Shown here piece after piece: positions 35,835 through 44,214 of a stretch of 64,000 nt of DNA. The translations under genes and the position numbers were made by a program. Origin of the DNA: Thalassomonas haliotis (GTDB lineage: Bacteria > Pseudomonadota > Gammaproteobacteria > Enterobacterales > Alteromonadaceae); contig NZ_CP059693.1 in the NCBI RefSeq assembly GCF_028657945.1, forward strand, positions 3,968,001-4,032,000, given 5' to 3'. Position 1 is the stretch's first letter, and each line of letters begins with the position of its first letter. Below the pieces are notes generated by a model. It was given only the letters and a program-made list of their open reading frames with translations. It made no database searches and was not told the DNA's origin.

Positions 35835-37940
35835 TTAATTAACATCCAAAGTAACACCGCTGAAGGTGCTGTAAGCCCTGATGCCAATATGGATGGTTTC
35901 ACTACCGGTAAGATCAAGGGTACAGTTCTCGTTATTACCCGATAGATAGGGACGGCAGATATAATCGCCTGTGCCCGGCTGACTTCCTTTTTGAATATAT
36001 AAGTCGGCATCGCCTGTACCGCCGGAAATGCTGACATTTATCTGGTTGACGCCGCCTGGTGGTTGATATTCATCATATATCCAGTTTCCCTGGCTTGCCG
36101 AGAGGTCTGTTTTAGGAAAATCATCGGGAATATCTGTGCTGACCGTGGCAAGGATACTGACATTATCAAACGCCGCGTAGCCAATCACTTTAATGTATAC
36201 CCGAGCTGCACTGGTCATCTGCAAATGACAAGACTCAGCATTGCCGCTAAGGTACGGACGGCAATCATAATCGTTTTTGCCCGGTGCGCTGCCGCTTTTG
36301 ACATAAAGATCGGCATCGCCGCTACCGCCGCTAATGTTGATCACCACATTGTTATTACCTGCAGGAATATCAATAAAGAAGTCGAGTTCGCCGTCTTTAG
36401 CGGCGGTCAGGCCGCTGACCGGCACGCCTGATTGCAGTTCCCCCGGCTGGCCATCAGAAACATTCACGCTGATATTGCTTTGTGTTTGATTGCCGACATC
36501 ATCCGTTACCTGCAGTGACACGGTATAATTGCCGGTCGCGGCAAAGGTATGCTGCATAGTGGCGGCACTTGATACCGCAACATTGTCCACCAGCCAGTTG
36601 TAACCTACGATAGAGCCGTCAACATCCACAGAGCCAGTACCGTCAAAGTCACAGACTAATGCATCGCAGGTGTAGTCGATAACGGCCACCGGCGGTTGAT
36701 CGCCGCCACTGTTGTTATCGCCAAGCGGCGGCACGTCATTAAAATAGCTGGACACTTGCGGCCAGATTTGATCAACCCTTACCCCCTGGTTTTCACAGCC
36801 GCCAAAATGATGTAAGGCAATCACCTTATTGCTGGCCGCAGCAATCACCGGAGAGCCGGAAGAGCCGCCTATGGTATCACAAAAATAGCCGGTATCTGTG
36901 CCTGTGCCCCGGCCATCGGCAATGGCGAGATCAATTTCACACAAACCACTGGCATTGGAGTCGCTTTCTATCGCCAGCTCTTTCGGGTTACCCGAGCCGT
37001 GCTGGGCAATATAAATACGCTCCGATAAGGTCGGTGTTCTTACATCCAAACCGAAGTTACCGAAACCGGTAATGGTATTAAAGTCATTCACAGAAAACAG
37101 GGTGTAATCGAGATCGTAGTCGCTTTTAAACAAGGTATTCCCGGTCACTTTCACGGTACCGGCATAATCAGAGCCGCCGCAACTCGTTTTCTGGTAATTA
37201 AACCAGACTTCGGTATTGCTCAGTTCACTCTGGCTGCCGACACAATGTTGGTTGGTAAACATCAGGTTATCCTCGCCGACACGCCAGCCGGTACATAAGC
37301 CGCTGCCGGACATCAGCAAGCGGGCCACCGGGCGGGTGCGCTCATATTCCACCGGATTTGAACCGGCCCAACAGGCCACATCCCGGCGCTCATTTACGCC
37401 ACAGGTTGACTCAATCCCTATCTCCCCGGATGCATCTTCTCCGCTGAAAAGGTGAATGTCATCACTGTTAAGCCCGGCATTATAGCGGTCAATATTAATT
37501 TGATGATGTGCCTGCCATTTGCTGCCCGGCGCTAAGGTCAGGGTCACCAGCGCAGTGTCACCAAAGACCGACATCGCAGAAAACTGGTTAACACCGTTTT
37601 CTACAGCGCTGTCATAAGTGGCCTGGTTGTTAGCAACACCATCATAGACATAGCGCTCTTTACCGACACTGTCGGTTACCGCCACAGAGGCGCCGGCGGG
37701 GATATTAAAGTGGCTGAAATGCACTTTAATAAAGTCGGCCCCCGCTTTTTGAATTTTGATCTGATATTCCCCGCCGCTGCCGCCGGCAAGGCTCAGGGAT
37801 TTTTGAGGCGATAAAGCAAACTTCTGTTCAACCGTCTCTGCTATAATTGCCACGGGAGCGGCAGTCTTTTTTACCGTATCGGCATATGCCGACAGGCTGG
37901 CGCCGCTAAAAACCAGTAAAGCTAAAACATATTTATACAT
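35835..37940 (-). CDS. Secreted trypsin-like serine protease with PKD and two PPC domains
   Basis: A signal peptide (YKYVLALLVFSGASLSAYA) is followed by a pro-like region to about 170, a chymotrypsin-fold protease with H232 in TNQHC, an Asp in SDYDLDYTLF, and S361 in GGSSGSP. A PKD domain (about 420-500) and two C-terminal PPC repeats (GGSGDADLYV and GGTGDADLYI) come last. Cysteines around the protease resemble lysyl-endopeptidase-like enzymes. PPC domains are often removed after secretion. The ATG at 37940 is preferred to a TTG at 37946, but the ribosome site AAGGA is 10 bases from the ATG. It probably degrades external protein. Confidence 0.88.
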   Translation of the reverse strand: MYKYVLALLVFSGASLSAYADTVKKTAAPVAIIAETVEQKFALSPQKSLSLAGGSGGEYQIKIQKAGADFIKVHFSHFNIPAGASVAVTDSVGKERYVYDGVANNQATYDSAVENGVNQFSAMSVFGDTALVTLTLAPGSKWQAHHQINIDRYNAGLNSDDIHLFSGEDASGEIGIESTCGVNERRDVACWAGSNPVEYERTRPVARLLMSGSGLCTGWRVGEDNLMFTNQHCVGSQSELSNTEVWFNYQKTSCGGSDYAGTVKVTGNTLFKSDYDLDYTLFSVNDFNTITGFGNFGLDVRTPTLSERIYIAQHGSGNPKELAIESDSNASGLCEIDLAIADGRGTGTDTGYFCDTIGGSSGSPVIAAASNKVIALHHFGGCENQGVRVDQIWPQVSSYFNDVPPLGDNNSGGDQPPVAVIDYTCDALVCDFDGTGSVDVDGSIVGYNWLVDNVAVSSAATMQHTFAATGNYTVSLQVTDDVGNQTQSNISVNVSDGQPGELQSGVPVSGLTAAKDGELDFFIDIPAGNNNVVINISGGSGDADLYVKSGSAPGKNDYDCRPYLSGNAESCHLQMTSAARVYIKVIGYAAFDNVSILATVSTDIPDDFPKTDLSASQGNWIYDEYQPPGGVNQINVSISGGTGDADLYIQKGSQPGTGDYICRPYLSGNNENCTLDLTGSETIHIGIRAYSTFSGVTLDVN

Positions 37941-37946
37941 AGTCAA

Positions 37947-38249
37947 GTCGTCCTTTTTGACTCAGGTGGGTTAACAGGCGCATGTAATGCCTGCGTTATA
38001 TTTTCGTTAAAGAATTACTTCGATTTAAGCTTGGTCCATAAACCGCTTTTTTATTAGCCAACTAGAGATAATTTTTAGCCAAGTTACCGGTAAAAACATC
38101 ACCTCAGATATCGCAATAAAAAAATCAACTTAGCTGAAACATGCTTGATTTAACCGAGAAATTCCGGCTCAGTCGCTATTACCGCTTTCTCATAAAAACA
38201 GCTACTATTAATTTTTTAAGGTATAAAACATTCAGTAAAAGGGACTATC
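37947..38249. other. Intergenic region between divergent protease and EAL-HDOD genes
   Basis: No gene or clear hairpin was seen. The AT-rich stretch before 38250 probably carries the EAL-HDOD promoter. Confidence 0.35.
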
Positions 38250-39449
38250 GTGACTATTGATATGCTTGCCAGGCAGCCCATCTACGACCATAAAAATCAG
38301 TTGTTTGCTTTTGAATTATTATATCGGGGCGACAACGATCAAAGCGCACAGGTAACCAATGATTTTGAGGCAACATCCAAGCTGCTTGCCAACTTGTGCA
38401 TGAATTCCCTGGATGAAGAAATATCGGCTAACCGCCCGATATTTATCAACGTCGATTTAGCCTTTCTTACTTCCAAGAGTTTTTTTTCCGCCCCGCCGGC
38501 TAATGTGGTATTCGAGATTTTAGAAACGGTGGAAATCAGCGAATTCAGTATCAACTGCATCCGAAAATTAAAACAAAGAGGTTTTACCTTTGCCCTGGAT
38601 GACTTTGAATTAGATGGCCAGCACTCAAAACTTTTTCCCTATATCTCTTACCTGAAAATAGACGTACAGGCGGAATCACTCGATGATATCGAACAATACC
38701 TGAGCCGGCTTGATGCTCATAACTTCATCCTGCTTGCCGAAAAAATTGAAGATAAGGAGTGCTTTGAACGCTGCAAGAAAATGGGGTTTAAACTGTTCCA
38801 GGGCTATTACCTGGAACGCCCGAAAACCATTACAGGCAACAAGGTAACCGCCAACAAGCAGGTAGCTTTACAGCTGATTTCAGAGCTGAGCCGAGAAGAC
38901 ATCAACAATGATAAAATCGCCGAACTGATTGCTACCGACCCACGCTTAACCTTTAAATTATTGAAAATAATCAACTGCCCCTTATACCCCTTTAAGCGGG
39001 AAATCCAGAATGTCCATGAAGCCGTAGTGATGCTGGGGGTCGATATCATCAAACAATGGGCGCAAATCCTGACCCTGGTATCAGAATCAGAGCAACCTCT
39101 TGAACTGTTCCGTACCTTACTGGTTCGCGCAAAAACCTGCGAGTTATACAGCAAGTCGATCAAACTCAGCGATGCTAAAGACGCTTTTACCATAGGTTTA
39201 TTTTCTGGACTTGATGCGGCATTAAGCCTACAGCTTAACATCATCTTAAAGGAAATCAGGCTGGCCCCCCATATCAAAAAGGCTTTACTTGACAGCCACT
39301 ACAGCGAGCACAATGTGTTATTGCTGGTTAAAGCCTATGAAAAGCATATAGCCCTGGAAGGGAATTTGTCACAACAGCAACAGGCGTTATCAAAACACTA
39401 CTGGCAAGCGGTAAAATGGACCGATACTATCATGACATTAATTTGCTGA
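38250..39449 (+). CDS. EAL-like plus HDOD domain signalling protein
   Basis: The 399-residue protein joins an N-terminal EAL-like domain (about 1-200) to a C-terminal HDOD domain (about 205-390). In the EAL domain the catalytic EAL motif is replaced by ELLYRG and several metal-binding residues are missing, so it likely does not hydrolyse c-di-GMP. This is the YuxH-type layout. The HDOD part contains ATDPRLTFKLLKIINCP and EAVVMLGVDIIKQWA. The start is GTG with AAAAGGG upstream. It overlaps the small convergent gene at 39438 by 12 bases. Its role in signalling is inferred. Confidence 0.87.
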   Translation: MTIDMLARQPIYDHKNQLFAFELLYRGDNDQSAQVTNDFEATSKLLANLCMNSLDEEISANRPIFINVDLAFLTSKSFFSAPPANVVFEILETVEISEFSINCIRKLKQRGFTFALDDFELDGQHSKLFPYISYLKIDVQAESLDDIEQYLSRLDAHNFILLAEKIEDKECFERCKKMGFKLFQGYYLERPKTITGNKVTANKQVALQLISELSREDINNDKIAELIATDPRLTFKLLKIINCPLYPFKREIQNVHEAVVMLGVDIIKQWAQILTLVSESEQPLELFRTLLVRAKTCELYSKSIKLSDAKDAFTIGLFSGLDAALSLQLNIILKEIRLAPHIKKALLDSHYSEHNVLLLVKAYEKHIALEGNLSQQQQALSKHYWQAVKWTDTIMTLIC

Positions 39450-39629
39450 ACTGACGGGGACTGTGGTTTCATCATCGGATTTCACTTGATACTGCAATTC
39501 ATACACCCTAAGAACAGCCCTCATCAGTTCGGCCAAGGCTTTATATTCGTTAAGCTCTTCTTTATTAAGCTCATCATTGTTATATCGAATGGTTAATTTA
39601 CTTAAATGCTCGTGTAAACTTTGTGGCAT
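39438..39629 (-). CDS. Small hypothetical protein (63 aa)
   Basis: From ATG 39629 the product has 63 residues, acidic and helical (MPQSLHEHLSKLTIRYNNDELNKEELNEYKALAELM), with GGAAG 10 bases upstream. A TTG-initiated frame runs to 39653. No family is recognised. It converges on the EAL-HDOD gene and overlaps it by 12 bases. The charged periodic sequence suggests a folded small helical protein rather than a chance frame. Confidence 0.5.
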   Translation of the reverse strand: MPQSLHEHLSKLTIRYNNDELNKEELNEYKALAELMRAVLRVYELQYQVKSDDETTVPVSSAN

Positions 39630-39653
39630 CAATCGGGATCTTCCGTTTCGCAA

Positions 39654-39944
39654 CTAACTAACAACTAAGATAGACAAAAAACCATTGATAAACACAATAA
39701 AGTGGCAAAAACACTTAGATTTTGGAGATCCCGGCGCGGTAGCTGCATCAAACTTCGCCACCAGGTTTGCGTTTGTGGTGCGGTTAACGAAGATTTCCCG
39801 AGAAAACTTCACCCCCGGCAATCGCTCTTGAACCCGGGTAAATACTGCTCCTGTAAAAATGTAAAACAGTTATCATCTCCCCCTGAGCCAAACCAATATC
39901 CCGTGTCCAGGCATATGCCCGCAAGTGCGCGAGACTCCTTAACA
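39654..39944. other. Intergenic region
   Basis: No supported gene in about 290 bases. The palindrome at 39945-39980 is treated separately. Confidence 0.35.
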
Positions 39945-39980
39945 CTAACATGATTAGGCCCAAGGGCTTAATCATGTTAG
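39945..39980. promoter_or_regulatory. 36-bp near-perfect palindrome before solute-binding protein gene
   Basis: CTAACATGATTAGGCCC (39945-39961) and GGGCTTAATCATGTTAG (39964-39980) are complementary over 17 positions with one G-T pair and a 2-base centre. It ends 40 bases before the start codon at 40021. The size suggests an operator or a cruciform, or a leader hairpin that controls translation. Confidence 0.55.
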
Positions 39981-40020
39981 TATGCCAACACCAGTATCTA
40001 TTCAATTGCTGTATCTTAGT

Positions 40021-40764
40021 ATGAATAAGCTGCTTTATTTGCTTGGTTTTACACTGGTTTTTGCTGTATCGGCGCAAGCTGCCTCCATTGCCGCCCGCTA
40101 CGAGTTTGCCTCAATAGAGTACCTCTCGGAACAAGAGCTTGGCCGTATCGTGCTCCCGCAAATTTATAAAAACCTGGGCATAGATATCACCATAATTCCC
40201 CTGCCCGCCAACCGCGCCCAACATGTCGCAACTTCGGGCAATAAGGATGGCGAAATCATGCGCATATGGACCTATGGTGATGAAAACAGTACCACTATCA
40301 GAGTACCAACTCCTTATTATTACCTGGAAACCATGCCGTTTGTATTAAAAAAAACGCATATTACCATAGCGAAAACACAAGACTTAAAAAACTATAAACT
40401 GGTCAAAGTCAGGGGCGTTAAACACACCAACAATATTACCGCAGGGTTAGACCAGGTATATGAAGTAAACAGCAGCGAAGCCATGTTTAAATTACTCCGC
40501 AGTGGCCGGGTAGATGTCGCCTTAACAAATACTCTGGACGGAAACTTGGTGCTCAAAAGGTTGGGCTATACCAATATTATTGCCATGGATAACCCCTTAG
40601 CCGTATTGCCCCTTTATCACTATATCCATGAAAAACACCGGGCTTTAGTCCCGGCCATAAACCAAGAAATCAAGCGCCTTAAAAATAACGGTGACTTGCA
40701 AAAGCTTATCGAAAAAGCAAAAAGCCAAATCATTCGCGACAAGGGCCTGTATTTAACACCTTAA
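40021..40764 (+). CDS. Periplasmic solute-binding protein (SBP_bac_3-like)
   Basis: The 247-residue product has a signal peptide (NKLLYLLGFTLVFAVSAQA) and the fold of amino-acid-binding proteins. Markers are SEQELGRIVLPQIYKNLGIDI, TPYYYLETMPFVLKK, and a C-terminal INQEIKRLKNNGDLQKLIEKA. No permease or ATPase gene is adjacent, so it may be a sensor or an orphan binding protein. The ATG at 40021 starts the signal peptide; a longer frame from 39982 runs out of the palindrome and is unlikely. No strong ribosome site is visible. Confidence 0.78.
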   Translation: MNKLLYLLGFTLVFAVSAQAASIAARYEFASIEYLSEQELGRIVLPQIYKNLGIDITIIPLPANRAQHVATSGNKDGEIMRIWTYGDENSTTIRVPTPYYYLETMPFVLKKTHITIAKTQDLKNYKLVKVRGVKHTNNITAGLDQVYEVNSSEAMFKLLRSGRVDVALTNTLDGNLVLKRLGYTNIIAMDNPLAVLPLYHYIHEKHRALVPAINQEIKRLKNNGDLQKLIEKAKSQIIRDKGLYLTP

Positions 40765-41102
40765 TGCCACCGCAATGATCTGCTTGATAACCTTACCCGG
40801 CAGTTTACGGCTTTTCTCAAACACCTGCGCCATCATTCAGATAATTTTTTTGACGGCTTCCTGCCGAACCAAAAAATATTAAATCATTATTATTCAATGC
40901 ATTGCCTAATTAACGTTCACTTTTATGCTTTACTGATTAAATTTTAATTAAATATATTGTATTCAATATATTGTTTTCCTGTTAAATTCTAAAGACTCGG
41001 TTTAACCGCTTGTCACTTTATCCATATCCAGTGGCCGTCAAGCAGCTGATTGTTAAATCCGATAACAGGACAAAAAAACAATAAAGATAAAAGGAAGAAA
41101 AC
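40765..41102. other. AT-rich intergenic region before the M43 protease gene
   Basis: No gene in 338 bases. The stretch at about 40940-40980 is very AT-rich (ATATATTG repeats) and probably includes the protease promoter. Confidence 0.4.
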
Positions 41103-43583
41103 ATGTCTAAAAAAATAACAACCGGACTCTCGCTGAGCCTGCTGTGTTGCAGTGCCTGGGCGGGTGTAGCCCTGAAAGACACACCTTTGCCCGCCGATTT
41201 AGCCTTTCTAAATCAAACAACTCATTCAACTTATTCAACTTATTCAAGTAAAGCAAGCGGCCAAATTTGCGGTACCGACAATAACAGCCAAAGCTGGCAG
41301 CAAATCCAGCGGGAAAACCGCCGTTTTCGCGCCGACAGCAAAAGCCGCGACAATGAAATATTAAACCGGCTGCAGCAAAGCCAAGTGGCGGCCACGGCAA
41401 ACAGCCAGGCCGTTGACGGACGTTATTACATCCCGGTGGTGTTCCATATTTATGGACGGCAATTTAATTGCGATAACGGCGGCAGCTGCTTAACAGATGA
41501 GAAAATCATTGATGCCCTCAATAAAACCAACGAAGATTTTCTCGGCCTCAATACCCAGGACGGGCCTATCGCCGCAGAATTTCAGGCGATCCGGGAAAAC
41601 CTCAATATTGAGTTTGTACTGGCACAAAAAGCCCCTTCCGGGCAAGCTTCAACCGGTATTGTCCGCTACAGCCGCGAGCAGAAAGGTTATGGCAACGGCT
41701 CAGGTCATGACAGCGAAATAGCCGCCGACGCCTGGGATAATTTCAAATATATGAATGTCTATATTATGAATGACCTTTATGACGACGGCAGCACCAATAA
41801 CTCAGGTGTTGCCTGGTATCCCCAGGTTTCCATGTCGGAAAATAACACCGCCCGGGTGGTGTACAACGGCGCTTACCTGGGCACCAATACCAATGAAAAT
41901 TTCCGCTCGGTATTAACGCATGAGTTCGGCCATTTCCTCAACCTGCCCCACACCTTTGAAGACGGCTGCAGCGTACACCAGGCCGGTTTTTGTGAGGTTA
42001 CCGGTGATCGCGCCTGCGATACCCCGCAAATGGGCAGCTCTGACATGGCAGACAATCATCTCAACTGTATGGGGCAAACCACCAATACCGAAAACTTTAT
42101 GCATTACACCGACAACTACGCCATGTTTACCGCCGAGCAAGTCAAACGTATGACCGCCGCCCTGCACGGCCCTGCCCGGGCGAGTTTATGGGGCAACAGT
42201 AATTTGATCGCGACCGGTTTATCCCAATACACCAGTGACGCAGCACACCCCTGGGATGGCTCGGGCACCGACCTTGTTCCCTCTGGCAGCACCATAGTCG
42301 ATATCAGCGGTATTTCTGCCAACCAGGGTGAAGTAGAGACCTTCGCTGCCGATATCCCAGGCGGCACCCAGGCAGTGGCCTTTTACCTGGACAGTTTCGG
42401 CGATAAAGACCCGGATCTGTACGTATCCAAAGGCCGTGAACCGCAAAAAAATGGCGATAGCTGGGACGCAGATCACATCTCGTTTAAAACCGCCGGTGCA
42501 GCCGAACTTATCACCCTGTCCAGCCCTTCTGACAGCGACACTTATTATAGCGCGGTTGATGCCTACTCCGAGTACAGCAATGCCAGGTTAAGGGTACTGG
42601 GCACAACAGATCCAAGCCTTTGTGCCACTTGCCGCCGTCAATTTTTACATGATGAACAAAACCTGGGATCCGCCAAAGGCGCAACGCCGAAAGAATACCA
42701 GTTCAATGTACCGGGCAACGCCAGCAAAACCCTGGTGGTGATCCCCGGGGGTTATAGCGGAGATCCCGATATTTATGTGCGTAAAGGGCAAAAACCCACC
42801 GGCAATAACTATGACTGTCGCCCTTTTAGTGCCCCTAAGATGGCAGAGTACTGTGAAATCAGCGGCGGCGGCACTGTCCATGTCATGATTGACCCTTTCC
42901 TCGAATATTCAGATGTTAAGCTGCAGGTTTATTATGAAACCGATGAGCAGGCAGGCCAGGCCCCGGTTGCCCGGGCCAACGGTGACTATTCCGGCATGCA
43001 GGGACAGGCTATCAGCTTTAGCAGCGCCGGCAGCAATGATCCCGACGGCAGCATTGCCGGCTACCACTGGCAGTTTGGCGATGGCGCCAGCAGCAAGGAG
43101 GCCGATCCCGTGCACACATACGCCGGCAGCGGTGAGTTTACCGCCATACTGACCGTTACCGATAATGACGGCCTTGAGGCTACAGATAGCGCCTCAGTCA
43201 CCGTCAGCGGCCAGTCTTCCCCCCTGGAGAGTGTCTGCGAAACCCAGGCGGCCATCACCGGCGGACGTTTAACATCGGGTAAGGCCGAATGCTTAGGAAG
43301 CAGCGAAAATCTTTGGCTGAGCCTGGCTGATATCAGCGGCCACCAAAGCCTGGCCGTCACCATAGCCCACGGACAAGGCAACCTGGACTTATATTACCGC
43401 CACGGCGGCTGGCCTTCAGGCAGCAGCTATGATGCCTCTTCAGAAAATGCCGATAACACTGAGTGTATTTATATCGCCGATCTCAGCCAGATCAGCAGCT
43501 ATTGGGGATACTTCCGGGTGAAAAACTCCAGCGGCGGCGCCACTATGCTGGCAGAGTTTGATACCGACGGCTGCCGCCAGTAA
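41103..43583 (+). CDS. Secreted M43 (pappalysin-like) zinc metalloprotease with PPC and PKD domains
   Basis: The 826-residue protein has a signal peptide (ITTGLSLSLLCCSAWAG), a pro-region, and a protease domain. The zinc-binding HEFGHFLNLPH (H273, E274, H277, H283) is followed by a CMGQTTNTENFMHYTDN Met-turn. C-terminal modules are two PPC-like domains (DKDPDLYV and SGDPDIYV), a PKD domain (about 620-700, GSIAGYHWQFGDGASSKEADPVHTY), and a final PPC-like module. AAGGAAG precedes the ATG. It is likely exported by type II secretion for protein degradation. A terminator follows at 43676-43698. Confidence 0.9.
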   Translation: MSKKITTGLSLSLLCCSAWAGVALKDTPLPADLAFLNQTTHSTYSTYSSKASGQICGTDNNSQSWQQIQRENRRFRADSKSRDNEILNRLQQSQVAATANSQAVDGRYYIPVVFHIYGRQFNCDNGGSCLTDEKIIDALNKTNEDFLGLNTQDGPIAAEFQAIRENLNIEFVLAQKAPSGQASTGIVRYSREQKGYGNGSGHDSEIAADAWDNFKYMNVYIMNDLYDDGSTNNSGVAWYPQVSMSENNTARVVYNGAYLGTNTNENFRSVLTHEFGHFLNLPHTFEDGCSVHQAGFCEVTGDRACDTPQMGSSDMADNHLNCMGQTTNTENFMHYTDNYAMFTAEQVKRMTAALHGPARASLWGNSNLIATGLSQYTSDAAHPWDGSGTDLVPSGSTIVDISGISANQGEVETFAADIPGGTQAVAFYLDSFGDKDPDLYVSKGREPQKNGDSWDADHISFKTAGAAELITLSSPSDSDTYYSAVDAYSEYSNARLRVLGTTDPSLCATCRRQFLHDEQNLGSAKGATPKEYQFNVPGNASKTLVVIPGGYSGDPDIYVRKGQKPTGNNYDCRPFSAPKMAEYCEISGGGTVHVMIDPFLEYSDVKLQVYYETDEQAGQAPVARANGDYSGMQGQAISFSSAGSNDPDGSIAGYHWQFGDGASSKEADPVHTYAGSGEFTAILTVTDNDGLEATDSASVTVSGQSSPLESVCETQAAITGGRLTSGKAECLGSSENLWLSLADISGHQSLAVTIAHGQGNLDLYYRHGGWPSGSSYDASSENADNTECIYIADLSQISSYWGYFRVKNSSGGATMLAEFDTDGCRQ

Positions 43584-43675
43584 TGCTCCCTGATATCGAA
43601 ACAAGCCGGTTTCACTCCCTGGCGAGTAATAAAATACTCAGCCGAAACAGCTAAAATCAGGTTATAAAAATTAAC

Positions 43676-43698
43676 TGGCCCGGTAACCGGGCCATTTT
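43676..43698 (+). terminator. Intrinsic terminator of the M43 protease gene
   Basis: TGGCCCGG (43676-43683) pairs with CCGGGCCA (43687-43694) around a TAA loop, followed by TTTT. Confidence 0.8.
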
Positions 43699-44214
43699 AT
43701 GCCAAACGAGGCATAGGCTGTGCCTGAGCACAAAAACACCTTTGTAAAGTCACGCTAACACACAACCGGGCAAGGGGAGGAAACACTGACAATCCCTGAC
43801 GGACGACAGCTGCCGGCACTCAGTTTGAAATGTGCATTTCAACTATACTCTGCCGCTGATTGTTAATAACCACTGTTTTATAATCCCTATCCGATTGTAA
43901 GACATGATGCCCTTCGTGGGCAGCAAGCTTAGCACAGATGGTCTGATTCCTTTTTTAACACAAGCAACGGCTCTAAGACACTTTGCATTTGATTTCATTA
44001 AGCTCACTCAGGGCTGTTTTAACAATGCGTTGCATACTCGCCATGCCCATAAGCAAAACCGGCAATGAGATACAGGCAACAAAATTAAAAAATTCAACTA
44101 TAATTTTCCGGTATAACACAGTTCAGGCTGGTACCTGTAAGCGTTACCCAGGGACAAGAGTGCGTATTGCGGTGCTCGCGCAATCGAGAAAAAATGACTT
44201 GCCACAGGTCCCTT
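43699..44214. other. Intergenic region upstream of TonB-dependent receptor
   Basis: About 515 bases without a credible gene. The 18-base palindrome TTGAAATGtgCATTTCAA (43825-43842) is the main feature and may be an operator for the receptor gene. Confidence 0.4.
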
